The notes under the pieces are model-generated. The model saw nothing but the letters and a program-made list of their open reading frames with translations. It searched no databases and was not told the origin of the DNA. Below are positions 1 through 11,706 of a DNA stretch of 64,000 nt, in pieces. This stretch comes from Panax quinquefolius (taxonomy: Eukaryota > Streptophyta > Magnoliopsida > Apiales > Araliaceae). Position numbers and translations under genes: made by a program. How positions within the stretch are numbered: the stretch's first letter is position 1; the number at the start of each line of letters is the position of its first letter. Location: the NCBI GenBank assembly GCA_020205615.1, contig CM035165.1:27811544-27875543 (forward strand). Direction: 5' to 3'.

Positions 1-768
1 GATTCAATGGTTAAGCCTTCAATTGCGTGTACTCGTAGAAGAAGACTATGGACTTGTCTATGTGGATTGCCCATAATATATATTAACAGAGTATACAGAG
101 ATAAAGATGATATATTGTATTATGTTAACACTGAAGAACATATTGGTATTTATAGAAGACAAAGAAAATATTAACGTTAGAGAGAACATGCAGAACGTTG
201 GAGAAAAAATAGACAATGATGGTGAACGTTTCGAAGGAACAGTTCTGAACGTGACTGGAGATAGATGCAGCAATGTTCAGAATGTTGGGCTAGGGCTAGG
301 GTTGCGACTGCTCAGGAAAATAATAATAAAAGGCACCCCCTGCGCAGGCGTAATTCACGCGCACACGCACTAAGGTTTTCTAACCAAAAGTCCAAGATCC
401 AAGCTTGGCCTAGCCCAATTCCTTAGCCATCTTCATGTGCGCGAGCCCATCCCTTTTTCCTCAATCATGTTACTAAGCCCATACCAACATGTACTAATAA
501 TATACACAATGAATGTTTTCAAAATAGACAATGTGGGTCTTTTTCAAAACTATAAATTTTGAAGCAATACCCCACATAATTCAAAATTATCAAAGAGAGA
601 AAAATTAAAAGGAAGACGGGTAATGGATTTTAGATACATAACGTCAATACCTTGTGGTTTGAATCGACACTTAGTCGAACAAGCTCATGATTGTAGATTA
701 TAGGTAAACTATATTCTTGAACCCATTATCTATGATACAAACAATTGAACTCGCACACATATCCAACA
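1..768 (-). repeat. 3' LTR of the copia element (left part missing)
   Basis: Positions 1-383 repeat 9291-9563, with extra sequence near 70-190 and 330-350. The inner boundary is placed at 768 because the minus-strand read starts TGTTGGATATG there, an inverted match to the inner end of the right LTR (tgttggaatatgg at 9129). A purine-rich stretch sits just upstream, as a polypurine tract should. The alternative is an inner edge at 383, where homology to the right copy stops. I prefer 768 and assume the right copy has lost its outer 385 bp. Confidence 0.6.
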
Positions 769-1151
769 ATCCCGAATCCACACAAGTCTGTAGTTGGGCG
801 CAGTTTTAGGCCATGCGCCATATCCCAGATTTCCATAAAGGCTCTACAGAGTTTGCCAAAGACTCTTATAGGAAGCGACCTACACCTCCACCTTTATATA
901 TGTGAACTCATCAATTGTAAACTGACATACACCACCTTTTAGGGCTATGAGTTTCATTAAGAATCTAAATGATCGATTCTATCACAATTTGTCAGTAAGC
1001 ACCACATGCACACATGGAGATATATAAATAATTGAAGTGCTTTAATTAAATAATTACATGACTTGTTACCCATTGAACCCAATTCATGGGATCTCCAATC
1101 ACATGGGTTGGGTTTCCATCACATATTATTTACTCAAAATATTGGCAATAG
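769..1151 (-). other. 3' untranslated part of the copia element
   Basis: This stretch lies between the end of RNase H and the 3' LTR. It has no coding capacity of note. A small plus-strand frame over 745-942 has no recognisable content. Confidence 0.4.
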
Positions 1152-2768
1152 TCACATCCCTCTTAATGCTTCTTGAACAACTTTTTTACTCAATCCCTTA
1201 GTGAGCGGGTCTGCTAGGTTCTTTTCAGACCTCACAAATTCCACAGAAATAACACCGTTACTGATCAGTCCTCGTATAATATTATGTCTCAAGCGAATAT
1301 GTCTCTGTTTCCAATTATAAACATGGTTCATTACCCGGCCAATAGCTGCTTGAGAATCACAATATAGAGAAATAGAAGGAATTGGTTTATACCACAATGG
1401 TATGTTAACCAATAAATTCCTTAGCCACTCTGCTTCTGTACCTGTCAATTCTAAAATAATAAATTCAGATTCCATTGTAGATCTAGTCGTACAAGTTTGT
1501 TTAGCAGATTTCCAAGAAACAACTCGTCCACCTAAAGTAAACACATAACCACTAGTGGAGTTTGTCTCATCATTATCAGATACCCAATTAGTATCACAAT
1601 ATCCTTCTAAAACACTAGGATGACCAGTGAAATGTACACCTACATTAAATGTTCCTTTTAAATACCTCATTAGTCATGACAATGCATTCCAATGATCTTC
1701 TGAAGGATTATGTGTATATCTGCTAAGTCTACTAATGACATATGCAATATCAAGTCGAGTACAATTCATTAAATACATTACATTACCAATGATTATGGCA
1801 TATTCAATTTGTGCAATATCATTCTCCTTATTTTTATTTAAATGGACACTAGAGTCATATGGGGTTCTTAATGGCTCTTCATTAAAGAAATTAAATTTCT
1901 TAAGAATATTTTCCACATAATAGGACTGTGATAAAACTAAATCATTTGCATGTTTATTTATTTTCATGCCAAGAATCAAATTCGCTTCTCTTAAATCTTT
2001 CATGTCAAATTTAGAAGATAAAAAATCTTTATTAGTTTTCACAACTTTCTCTTCAGTATCAAATATTAGCAAGTCATCCACATACAAACAAATAATCACA
2101 CTATAATTTTCATTGAATCTACTATAGACAACACTATCAGATTCGTTTGTCACAAAATCATTAGACAATAGAGTTTAATTAAATTTATCATTCTATTGTC
2201 TTGGTGCTTGTTTCAAACCATACAAGAATTTTACAAGTCTATACACTTTTTGTTCTTCTCCTGGAATTACAAATCCTTCTAGTTGACATATATATATTTC
2301 TTCATTTAACTCTCCATCCAAAAAAGAATTTTTAACGTCCATTTGGTGGATTTCAATTTATGAATAGATGCCAAAGCAATTATAATTCTTATGGTTGCCA
2401 TTTTAGTCACTGGTGAGTAAGTGTCAAAATAATCAAACCCTTTATTTTGAGTAAACCCTTTAGCCAACAAGTCTTGCTTTAAATTTATAAATAGACTCAT
2501 CAACTTTTAACTTCTTTTTAAACACCCATTTACATCCAATAGGTTTACATCCTCTAGGTAAATTAACTAGTTCCCAAGTATGGTTAGACATAATGGATTC
2601 CAATTCACTATTAATAGCATCTTTCCAAAAGGTTGCATCAATAGATTTCATTGCTTCTTCATAAGTTTTAGGGTCATCTTCAGTTATAAAAATAGTTATA
2701 AAATTTGTGCCAAAAGTTTTGTCAAAACGTTGCCTTTTACTTCTAGTAGATGTAGGTAGACCTGGCAA
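1152..2768 (-). pseudogene. Copia reverse transcriptase and RNase H (broken)
   Basis: The minus strand encodes the start of RT at 2768-2460 (WKDAINSELESIMSNHTWEL, then CKWVFKKKL), the LARLV/AKGFTQ block at 2503-2306, the catalytic YVDD box inside LYVDDLLIF at about 2090-2070, and RNase H at 1670-1152 ([33 protein letters not shown]). It ends with the usual [10 protein letters not shown] tail. RT copies element RNA into DNA and RNase H removes the RNA strand. At least three frame breaks or stops separate the pieces, near 2500, 2300-2170 and 1672. The hAT insertion lies at its upstream end, between the integrase tail and RT. Confidence 0.9.
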
Positions 2769-3789
2769 AATTGGCCCAGTTCATGTGGCCAGCTTGGGTT
2801 GGCCCGTAAAAATTGGGCTTTGGGCTTAACTTTTTTAGCCCATGGAAATCATAGGTTGTTTTTGGCTTACCAAGTGGCTCGTGAGTTTTTTTTTTTAAAT
2901 AAAATTTTGCTACTTGCAGGGCTTGAACACAAGACTTGTAAGTAAATAAATAAGAGTTCAAACCAACTAAGCTACAACAACTATTTGTTTTTAATGCAAT
3001 CTTCAATAAATTTTAACTATATTTGAAAATTATAATTAAGATATGTAGTTAATGTAGGTAATTAATTAATAATACTAATTTATAATACTATTAAAATTTT
3101 AATTGATTGAGATATGTAGTTAATAATTTCAAAGTATAAAACTATTAAACTAGCAATTATTAGTTTGAGTTAGATAATATAATTATAAAAATTTAAAATT
3201 ATCTATATATTAGTATTAATTATAAAGATTTATTATTTTTAAAAGTTAAATAAATTATATTAATTTTAAAGAATCAAATTTGATTATATACTTTGAATTA
3301 CTAGCAATATATAATCCTGAATCAACCACTAATTTTTTAGATTTCAAGTCCAAAATCTATACACAATAATATAGATAATTTTATCCCTTAATTATGCAAT
3401 CCCCTACTTATCAGAAAGCACATTTGGAAAGTAAATCAATCATTATCCCTTAATTATGCATTCCCCTACTTATTTGGAAAGTAAATCAATCATTATCCCA
3501 AATCATGCCTTTAGAATACTATCTAAAATTATAATACTATTAAAATTTTAATTGATTGAGATATGTAGTTAATTTAAGTAATTAAAATTATTATTATTAC
3601 TATTTTGGTGTATCAAGATTTTGCAAAAAAAAAAAAAAGAAGGAAAGCTCATGGGTCAGCCTTGCTACTACCAACCCGAGCCATGGGCCTCACTTTTCAA
3701 AACACCAAAAACCCGGGTCATTTTTATCCCTACTGCTTTTTGGTCTCGCCATTCGGCTTCGCCCTACCCATCCCTACCATTTGTGTCTA
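2757..3789. mobile_element. Non-autonomous hAT element with 8-bp target duplication
   Basis: The 8-mer gatgtagg flanks the insert at 2749-2756 and 3790-3797. The ends are inverted: TAGACCTGGCAAAATTGGCC on the left, and TAGACACAAATGGTAGGG read inward from the right. Eight-base duplications with TAG-type ends that run into TGGCAAAA-style sequence are typical of plant hAT elements. Removing the insert and one duplication restores the reading frame between the copia integrase tail and RT, which independently fixes both ends. The interior is A+T-rich and has no transposase. Confidence 0.9.
2915..2982 (-). other. tRNA-derived (SINE-like) head inside the hAT element
   Basis: On the minus strand GTAGCTTAGTTGGTT resembles an RNA polymerase III A box, and GTGTTCAAGCCC about 35 bases later resembles a B box (GGTTCAANCC). 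The spacing fits a tRNA-like promoter. No cloverleaf is evident, so this is a relic and not a tRNA gene. Confidence 0.45.
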
Positions 3790-4687
3790 GATGTAGGTAT
3801 AGGTTCTTTATCTTTCCTTTTAAGATGTTCATTTGAAAAAGGACTGCTATCATCTCTTATTTTAATTGGAAATATATTTTTTTTAAATTCTGCATCCTTT
3901 GTTTCCAAAATATAATTGTTTTGATAATTATTAGTCGCATCTTTTATTACCAAAAATATGTAAGCAACACTATTAGAAGCATATCCAATAAAAATGCAAT
4001 CCATTGTTTTAGGTTCAATTTTATTCCTTTTAAATTATGGTATAGCTACTTTAGCTAGACACCCCCACGCTTTAAGATACCCCAAATTAGGTTCATGTTT
4101 CTTCCATAAATGATATGGCGTAGAGTCTATCTTTTTATGTGGAACTCTATTTAAAATATGATTTGCAGAAAGGCAAGCTTCTCCCCACATATTAGAAGGT
4201 AAACCATAACTAATTAACGTAGAATTCATCATATCTTTAAGTGTTCTATTTTTTTCTTTCTCAACTGCATTGGACGGTGGAGAATAAGGAGGAGAAGTTT
4301 CATGTATAATTCCATTTAGTTCACAAATATTTTTAAGACTTCCCGAATCATATTCACCTCCACAATCAAATCTAAGTCTTTTTAATTTTTCTTTCTAACT
4401 AATTTTCAACTTCTTCTTTATATTTAATAAACATTTCTTCCGCTTCATCTTTAGAGGAAAGGAGATAAATTCGAGTATATCTAGACATATCATCCATAAA
4501 AGAAATATAATATTTCTTACCACCTCTACTCGTAGTATTTTTAAAATCAGCTAGATCACTGTGAATTAACTCAAGTAGTTCAATTTGTCTTTCAACACTT
4601 TTAAAAGGTTTCTTAGCATGTTTTACTTCCACACAAATTTCACATTTATTAAACTCGATATTTGCAAGATTAGGTATAAGCTCAAGT
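3790..4687 (-). pseudogene. Copia integrase (broken)
   Basis: Reading from 4680 downward there is a zinc-binding tail (EFNKCEICVEVKHAKKPF), then ELIHSDLADF with the first catalytic Asp, SFMDDMSRYTRIYLL, then CGGEYDSGSLK with the second catalytic region, and SPPYSPPSNAVEKKNRTL-like sequence near 4300-4240 with the catalytic Glu. The part at 4232-4035 (LPSNMWGEACLSANHILNRV, YHLWKKHEPNLGYLKAWGC) is the usual copia integrase C-terminal half. Integrase inserts the DNA copy into the genome. Stops lie near 4398 and 4036. The N-terminal half is separated by the 3 kb insertion to its right. Confidence 0.88.
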
Positions 4688-7600
4688 TGTTTTTGTCAGG
4701 AATAAGCATGTGAATGATATTCCTATTTACATATGATTTGATTATGATATATATATGAATGAACAATATGCAAGTATGCTTGCATTAAGAAAAGATTAAA
4801 GTCCTTTGATAGATAATAGAAACATGTGTACAAGGACTTAGAATGAATTGATCAAGTATGTAAGGTTGATCCTACATAAGCAAAACAGCTTTGTAAAGTC
4901 CTTCAAAAAAGAAATGATGTACAAGGACTATAAATATAGAAAGATCAAGAATGTTAGGTTGATCTTATGATGTAATAGATAGGCTTGTCTAATCGTCGAG
5001 CACTGCACCAGCAATCGTAGTCTGCCAGAGAGTCAAGGAAAACTCGAGAGCTATCGAGGCAGAATCATAGTCTTCAAGATAGTAGATCTCAGAGTTCGTA
5101 GACTGCCAGGAGAGACGAGGAAGAATCGTAGTGTGTCGAGTAGAACTTTCTCAGGACCGAAGTCTGCTGAGGAAGTTATATTCAGAATCGTAGAGAGACA
5201 ACTCTTTCTGAGCCGACCGAACATCCGTCGGGTTAAGTCGTAAACGTAGACTACACTCAAAGTCGTAGAGTCTACCGATGTCAAAGCCAAGTCAAGGATC
5301 GTAGACTACACTCAGAGTCGTAGAGTCTACTGATGTCGAAGCCAAGTCAAGGATCGTAGACTACACTATGAGTTCGTAGAGTCTATTGATTACATGCAAA
5401 GATCGTAGTGGAGCTATATCAGATGAAGACATCAAGCACAAAGACAGAAATCTTAGAGTGTCAAGATCTGATCCCGAAGTCGAGTGTTCGTGACATTACC
5501 AAAGTCAATCGTGAGAGTGCGTAACTCACGACCTCAACATAATGTGCTCACAATGCCAAGGTAGAATCGTAGAGCAAATACGATTCTCAACTAATGAGCA
5601 CTCCCAGAATATCCAAAGGAACAAAGCCTCTGGTTGGGACTGCAAAGATACATCCTACCTGAAGGGAACCAGGGAGCACTCAATGAATGGCATGCAAGCT
5701 AACAGAAGATCTAAGCACCAACCCAATCAGCATCAAGATTGAGTTGTAAAGCCATTCGAGATGAAGACTTCCACAAGATGATCATAAGAAGACTTTAGTA
5801 ACTGACTAAGGAAAGTCAGCAAGTGCAGTAGCTGTCAAGTGAACAAAAGACAACAATCTTGGAAGCAACCGAGATCGTAGTGTTTGCCAAACAAAGAAAG
5901 AACTGATGGAAAGCGTAGGGTCAGTCCATTGATGATAAGTGAACGAGAGATCATAAGGAGAAAGCGAGCTGGACGCGCCACAAATCTGAAGTGTCTTGCT
6001 ATTCAGAGGGGACCAGAGCAAGGAGTTAGGCCATCAGTCTCGAGCAGTCGAAAGCAAATGAAGTGTTGAAGAATCAGACAATGGAAGGAAGAGGTGTACT
6101 ACATTGGAGATCCAATCAACACTCTTCATGATCGTAGTGTTAACTTTACCAGTAAATGAGCAACACTAAACAAGACACTACGATCAGGTCCTCGAAGACA
6201 TGCATCAGAATCGTAGAGTTCGAATAGCTGAAAAATGAAGCATTGGCAACGGTTCAATCTGAAGGGTAATATTCGAACAAGTGCTTATTGAGAGCATCGA
6301 TGATAAAGGACAACCTCTAATCGAGAAATCAGAAGGAGTAAATAAAGTCTTCAACCTGCCCAAGACATTAAAGTGACATCTCTGATGGGTATGTGAAACA
6401 ATAGACTGCAATGTCAGATAAAGTATGACATGTCACATCAGCAGTCTACCTCTGTCAACTCGAGATCTGCGAAGATATTTGAATAGCCTTCAACGGCTAC
6501 TTTCCAACTGAAGGATTGGGAAGGAGTATAAACTAGGAAGAGCTTCAAAGATCGAGGGTTATTGGAGTTGCCGAGTTTGGAGAGAAGGTGTACTATTCTA
6601 AACCACGTAAGATAGTGAGTCCGAAGGCTCACTCTATGATCCACCAAGAACACTTAGATACATACAAATGAAGAAGTAGAAGTGAGAGTTCTACAAGGTA
6701 GAAGTGAGAGTTCTACTACAAAAAGAGTGTTTTGAACTATCGAGAGAAAGAAGAACATCATGTCATCTTGATGTCCATCATGAGAAGACTCTAAGTACAA
6801 TAGAGAAGAGCCTACAGTCATCTTAGCAAGTCCATCATGAGAAGGCGTCAAGTATCAAGAAGGGAGATCACAAAAGCCAACTTGGTGTCAAGCATGAGAA
6901 AGCTTCTAAGTACCTAGTAGAAGAGCTTACAGTCATCATTAGAAGCCAATCATGTGTAGTCATCAAGTATCAAAGAGAAAGATCTTCAAGGCAGTTCATC
7001 AAAGGATCATCCAAAGTGGTTAAATAACTGAAGAAGCTGAGCATCATGCAACACTCAACTGCACTTCAAGGATGATCACGCCAAACTGCTAAGTACAGAA
7101 GATGTTCAGAACATGAAGACATCTTAGCAGCCCAGCACCAACTCCAACAAACAAACAAATAACTCAACAGAAGCCAGGGCCTGAGGGGTCCTTGTCTGAA
7201 GGGACTAAATGAAGCTAGGGCCTAAGGGGTCCTTGTCCGGAGGGACTAAACGAAGTTCCAAGCCTGCTGGGTTTGAAGAGTTCCTAGGGAACTAGAGGAG
7301 TCCCAAGGTCACCGGCCTCAAGGAATCTTAGTGATTGTGGTGCCGCCCTTCCTTAGTGGAAAACTGCTAGTTGAAAGTAGAAGAGTAGATTAGGAGCTTG
7401 AGTCTCGAACCACTTAAAACCCCTTGTGTCTTTTTACATTATGTCATTTACATTATGTTCTATAACTGCTATGTATGTTTTAACTGCTTACAACCAAACT
7501 AACTCAACGAACAATGTATGTTTGATTATGAATATATCAATGAAGGGGATCTTTTACTTATTCCGCTGTGCTTGAAAAGATTCTTATGTTTGTCATCTGC

Positions 7601-7701
7601 TAATGTAATAGCAATACAAAATAAAAGAGAAAAGTATTTGAAATAAAAAGGATCTATTCAACCCCCCCTTCTAGATCTATTGTGCCTACTGGGAACTAAC
7701 A
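4688..7701 (-). mobile_element. LTR-like insertion, probably a solo LTR of a Sirevirus-type copia
   Basis: This 3.0 kb block interrupts copia integrase and carries no coding region. Read on the minus strand it starts TGTTAGTTCCCAGTAGGC, soon followed by TAGAAGGGGGGGTTGAATAG, a motif I associate with LTR starts of large plant copia elements, and it ends in ACAAAAACA. The TG...CA ends fit an LTR. I do not see a clean 5-bp duplication (caagt on the left, gtttc on the right), so the exact ends are provisional. A short-motif repeat field fills its left half. Confidence 0.55.
5245..5409. repeat. 55-bp tandem repeat, three copies
   Basis: The block cgtagactacact begins at 5245, 5300 and 5355, giving an exact 55-bp period. 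Each unit contains cgtagagtct and gtcaaagccaag-like sequence. The third copy is more diverged. Confidence 0.85.
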
Positions 7702-9097
7702 GTTTCAATTTTTTAATAGATGCCACATTCACATGTTTTAATCTAGCATGCCACATATCCAAAGATTCAACAATATTAGCAAAAGAAGCATTCTTATTAT
7801 TCAATTCAGCAAAAGCATCAAGTACAAATAAACCCCCAATACAAAAGTCGTTCCCAATAAATTCCCCATTACGAGTAAGTACAAGTTTATCAGACTCAAA
7901 CACAAGATTTGTTCAACAAGATTTCTACGAATATCAGGCACATAAAGTACATCTTGCAAAGCAATTGTTTTTCCCGAAGTTAATTTTAGTAAAACTTTCG
8001 CTTTCCCTGCAACATTGGTAGCTCGAGAATCCCCCATAAAAACCTTTTCTCCATTAGTCACATTTCTCGTAATTAAGAATTATGTCTCTATTCGCGCAAA
8101 TGTGTCCAGTGGCACCAGTATATACTACCCATTCTGTGAAGTTGTCAATTAGGTTTACTTCCGAGACAACAACAACAATAATGTCATCGGATTCAACCAA
8201 GTTTGCTTGGGGCTTATGCTGAGAGTTATTTTTATTATTATCTTGCCCCTTGTGAAAGTGACATTTCATAGCAATATGGTCAGGTTTGTCGCATACGAAG
8301 CAAGGACCTTTAGTGAAAGATTTCTGAATTTGATTGGGATTCTTGAACCTATTATCCTTTTTTCCCATTGATTTATGATTTTTCCCTTTGTAGTTTTTGA
8401 ACTGATAATTTTGGCTCTTCTATTGTGGCTTTTGTTCTACGAGATTAGCCTTGACAGTATAACTTGGAATTATGTCTCCTCTTTCTTTAGCAATGTTTTG
8501 TTCTTTAATATGTATGTGTGCCACTAGTTCCTGCACAGTAAAATCTTTAGTTTCATGTTTAAGGTTCATCTTATAATCTTTCCATGAGGGTGATAATTTT
8601 TTGATAAGTACAACAACTTGAAACGTCTCACATATTTTCATTCATTCCCCAATAACTTCCCCCACAATTGTTTGATATGTATGAACTTGCTTTATTACTG
8701 ATTTTCCATCTTGCATCTTAAAATCTAGAAATTTTCCCGCAACATATTTCTTAAGGCCAGAGTTTTCAACAACATATTTAGATGTTAAGGCATCCCAAAT
8801 CTTCTTAGCACTTTCATACGGATAATAAATATCGAACAGTGAATTAGAAAAGCAGTGCAAGATATATCTACGGCATGTACGATTATCCTTAACATAATCC
8901 CCATTTGCAGACTTATCAACATCATATTTTTCAACAGTTTCAGTAGTATTATCAAAAACAACAATAGCAGGAGCATCCATATATAACACATATTCCAAAT
9001 TCATAGTTTTCAAATAAAATAGCATGTCTTCTGATCATATCTTAAAATTCAAACCATCAAAACGTTCAATTTTTGAAAGATCCAAAGCAAATTTCAT
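7702..9097 (-). pseudogene. Copia gag, protease and pre-integrase region (broken)
   Basis: The start is placed at ATG 9097, giving MKFALDLSKIERFDG, the usual copia gag opening. A TGA stop falls about 20 codons in, where a Trp is normally found. The gag core runs on at 9025-8420 (LYMDAPAIVV, AKKIWDALTSKY, LIKKLSPSWKDYK). A CCHC zinc knuckle, CFVCDKPDHIAMKC, lies near 8310. The protease core reads WVVYTGATGHIC near 8120: the expected catalytic Asp is Tyr. The pre-integrase zinc region (LDMWHARLKHVN) is at about 7755. The last residues before 7702 are cut by the 3 kb insertion. Confidence 0.88.
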
Positions 9098-9128
9098 CTT
9101 GTTAATAAATCAAAATCACTTTTTAGAG

Positions 9129-9563
9129 TGTTGGAATATGGAGCAGAATTAACAAGACGAACAGAGCAGTAAATTGGAACAACTTATTTGTAAGCCGAGG
9201 CGTAGCAAAACTACTGTCCTAAAAAGTGATTTCATTCTCACTGGTTATAAACCTTCGGTACAGATGAGCTCCATGACATTCACTCACCAGGATTCAACGG
9301 CGAAGCCTTCAATTACGTGTACTCGCAGAAGAAGACTGTGGACTTGTCTATGTGGATTGTCCAGAAGAAGACTGATAAAGATGATATATTATATTGTGTT
9401 AGAGAGAACGCAGAGATAATGGTGAACGTGACTGGAGATAGATTCGGCAACATTCAGAACGTTGGGCTAGGGCTAGGGTTGCGGCTTCTCAAGAAAATAA
9501 TAATAAAAATTAGGGATTTTAGCAAAACAACTCTCACACACACGCACTAAGGTTTTCTGATCA
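9129..9563 (-). repeat. 5' LTR of the copia element (outer end probably lost)
   Basis: It starts tgttggaatatgg at 9129, 31 bp from the gag start. From 9291 to 9563 it repeats the left LTR. The sequence equivalent to 384-768 of the left LTR is absent, and an unrelated LTR fragment follows at once, so the outer end looks truncated. No clear primer-binding site is visible between 9098 and 9128. Confidence 0.65.
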
Positions 9564-10995
9564 CATAAGCTATGTGTAGGTATAAGACATACAAATAGCA
9601 TATGTCTACCTACAAGCTAAGTAAATGAGGCAAGGTTTGACATTATAAGAGAGGCGTATATGCAAAAGCACATATATACCTCATGAATACATGAAATGAG
9701 GAAAAGTAATGTTATATGAACGCATTAAGCCTAGAAAGCTAGTATTCATGAGGAATAGCATTTAAATTACTCACGAAAGTGAAAATAAGCTATGAATACG
9801 CAAAATAAAGGCACATATGCACTATATGACTATAAGTCGACATATAGATGCATGTAAAGTCCGTAAATGCATTATAAAAAGTTTATAAACTACAAATGAA
9901 ATATATTGACGTATTAAAAGTTATGTTGAAACATTTTGCAAGTTTATAACTATATTAAGCCAAAACTCTAAAATTTCTAAAGAAATAAGAAAGTTTTTCA
10001 AAAATAAACATAAAGAGGTGTTGTTATGGTTTATATGAATGTTTATAGCTGTACAAGCTATGTAACATGAATATATGGCTAATGTATATATACAGGTGAG
10101 CATAACTGTGTAGGATTCGTGAGGTGAAGTTAAACTAAGATTTATCTTGATAGTCATCGATCAAGGAAAGTTTTCCTGTTTCTTTGTGATTCTATGAATT
10201 GGTTATTGTATGAGATCTTAAAGAATATGTTGAATTACATGTTACATGCTATAAACTGTAAAAGTCAATATATGACAAAGCTGATTGAGTTATGGAACTC
10301 AATATATGCGTTGATATGTGATATGAATATATATTATTTAAGGTGATGATGTATGAATGGTATAAAGGGTTATGAGATATATATTGAGCATGAAACTACA
10401 TGTTATATGAAGCATTAAAACTGTTAGATTTGTTGGGTTGTCAAGCTCAATCTTGCAAATATATAACTTTTGTAGGTATAATATGCAACATGATTTCATG
10501 CTATTCGGATGGTAAAGAATAGGGGCCCGTGTGCAGCAGAGTTGTCTCCTTTGAGTATGAACTATATTATATCGAAATGACACTTTTTTATGTGTAAAAT
10601 GAGAATTGTGTAAATATAGAGTTATTCAATAAATGAAGAATGTTTGTGTTAAGATTGAAAAATAGTTTGGCAATTACCTTAAAAAGTAATGTTTTATAGG
10701 AATGATACTGTATAAGAAAAGATATGAGTTAAGAAATGAATATATATATAGTCATATCACTCAGATAAAAGGAATCATTTAATAAATATGATTCCGCAAT
10801 ATATGTAATCGTAAATATTGCGATTCAGGGAATGAAGAAAAATGAAGACATATCAGTTTTAATTATTTCGTATTTTTGGCTATTATCTCATATTGGTATG
10901 ACATAAAGCTGAATCAAGATAGTTTTTGACGAATAAGGTCGAGCTTACGTTAGTCCTGATTTGGATTAAGTTGGTCTTAATCTTGGGGCATTATA
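9564..10995 (+). repeat. LTR fragment of the family of solo LTR E, opposite orientation
   Basis: The reverse complement shares blocks in order with the LTR at 55421-58417: the start (TATAATGCCCCAAGATT versus TGTAACGCCCCCAAAATT), ATTCCCTGAATCGCAA near 10830, AATCATATTTATTA near 10790, and TTGAGTTCCATAA near 10295. It is cut on its left by the copia element. No coding region is present. Confidence 0.7.
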
Positions 10996-11701
10996 ATAGC
11001 TATGCATATCTTCTCTCTTCTTAGTAGCTTTTTGATTTCATCTTCAATTTCAGTAATCCTCCCCACCAATCCACCATCTATTGGAGGTTCATACCACCAA
11101 AAGAAGAAGAATTCTAGGAAAGCTTACCCCTACGGATTGGCAAGATAGAAACCTTCTCCCCGGATTTTTGCTTTTGTATCTTTGTTCTCAATACCGCTTG
11201 AGTGAATGTAGCGGTGGTGAAGCACCGCAACCATTGAAGGTTTGTAACTTTTGCTCTTTCCATCTCTCCTTCTCTACCCTGACACGAGTTTTCTTCTGCT
11301 CTTTTGGGGGGAAATGAGCATAGGGGTTGGAGAGAGCTGATGTTGGAGGGAGTAATTTATTGTATTAGTAGATATTAATGTATTGTTTAATCTAATTAAT
11401 CAGGTCTACAAAGGTTTTATATAGTCAACTGTATAAAAATCTGGTCAAATCCATATTACACATTGACCACTGGAACACGTGGCAGTTCCGGTCACTTTTT
11501 TGGCCAAAAATTATAAAAGGGTCACTTATGCTTACTTATGTGTACTTTGGGTAGTGGGATGAGAGCATTTAAACATTTGGGTACTAATGATAAAAAGATG
11601 TATACTTCAGGGTTTAATTTATAATGAACTCTATATATAATAAAGGGTGTACATACCGTGGTCAAAAGTAAATTGATAACTACTATCTGTTATGAATACT
11701 A
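10996..11701. other. Unassigned stretch between two retrotransposons
   Basis: This may be original host DNA or a transposon flank. A plus-strand frame at 11081-11317 has no domain I recognise and no support from neighbours. No RNA gene or repeat end was found. Confidence 0.3.
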
Positions 11702-11706
11702 AAGGC

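Larger units (their letters stand above)
1..9563 (-). mobile_element. Ty1/copia LTR retrotransposon, degenerate and twice interrupted
   Basis: Reading right to left on the minus strand the order is LTR, gag, protease, integrase, reverse transcriptase, RNase H, LTR, which is the Ty1/copia order. The two LTR copies are recognised by direct repetition of 1-383 and 9291-9563 (shared blocks such as gaagaagact and gttgggctagggctaggg). The left LTR runs off the window, so the left end and any target duplication cannot be seen. A hAT element (2757-3789) and a 3 kb LTR-like insertion (4688-7701) split the coding region. Removing them leaves about 5.5 kb, the usual copia size. Several stops and frameshifts make it non-functional. 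Confidence 0.9.

Noticed and set aside
11081..11317. 78-residue plus-strand frame
   Set aside because: No recognisable domain, no splice-supported partner, and no conservation that can be judged here.
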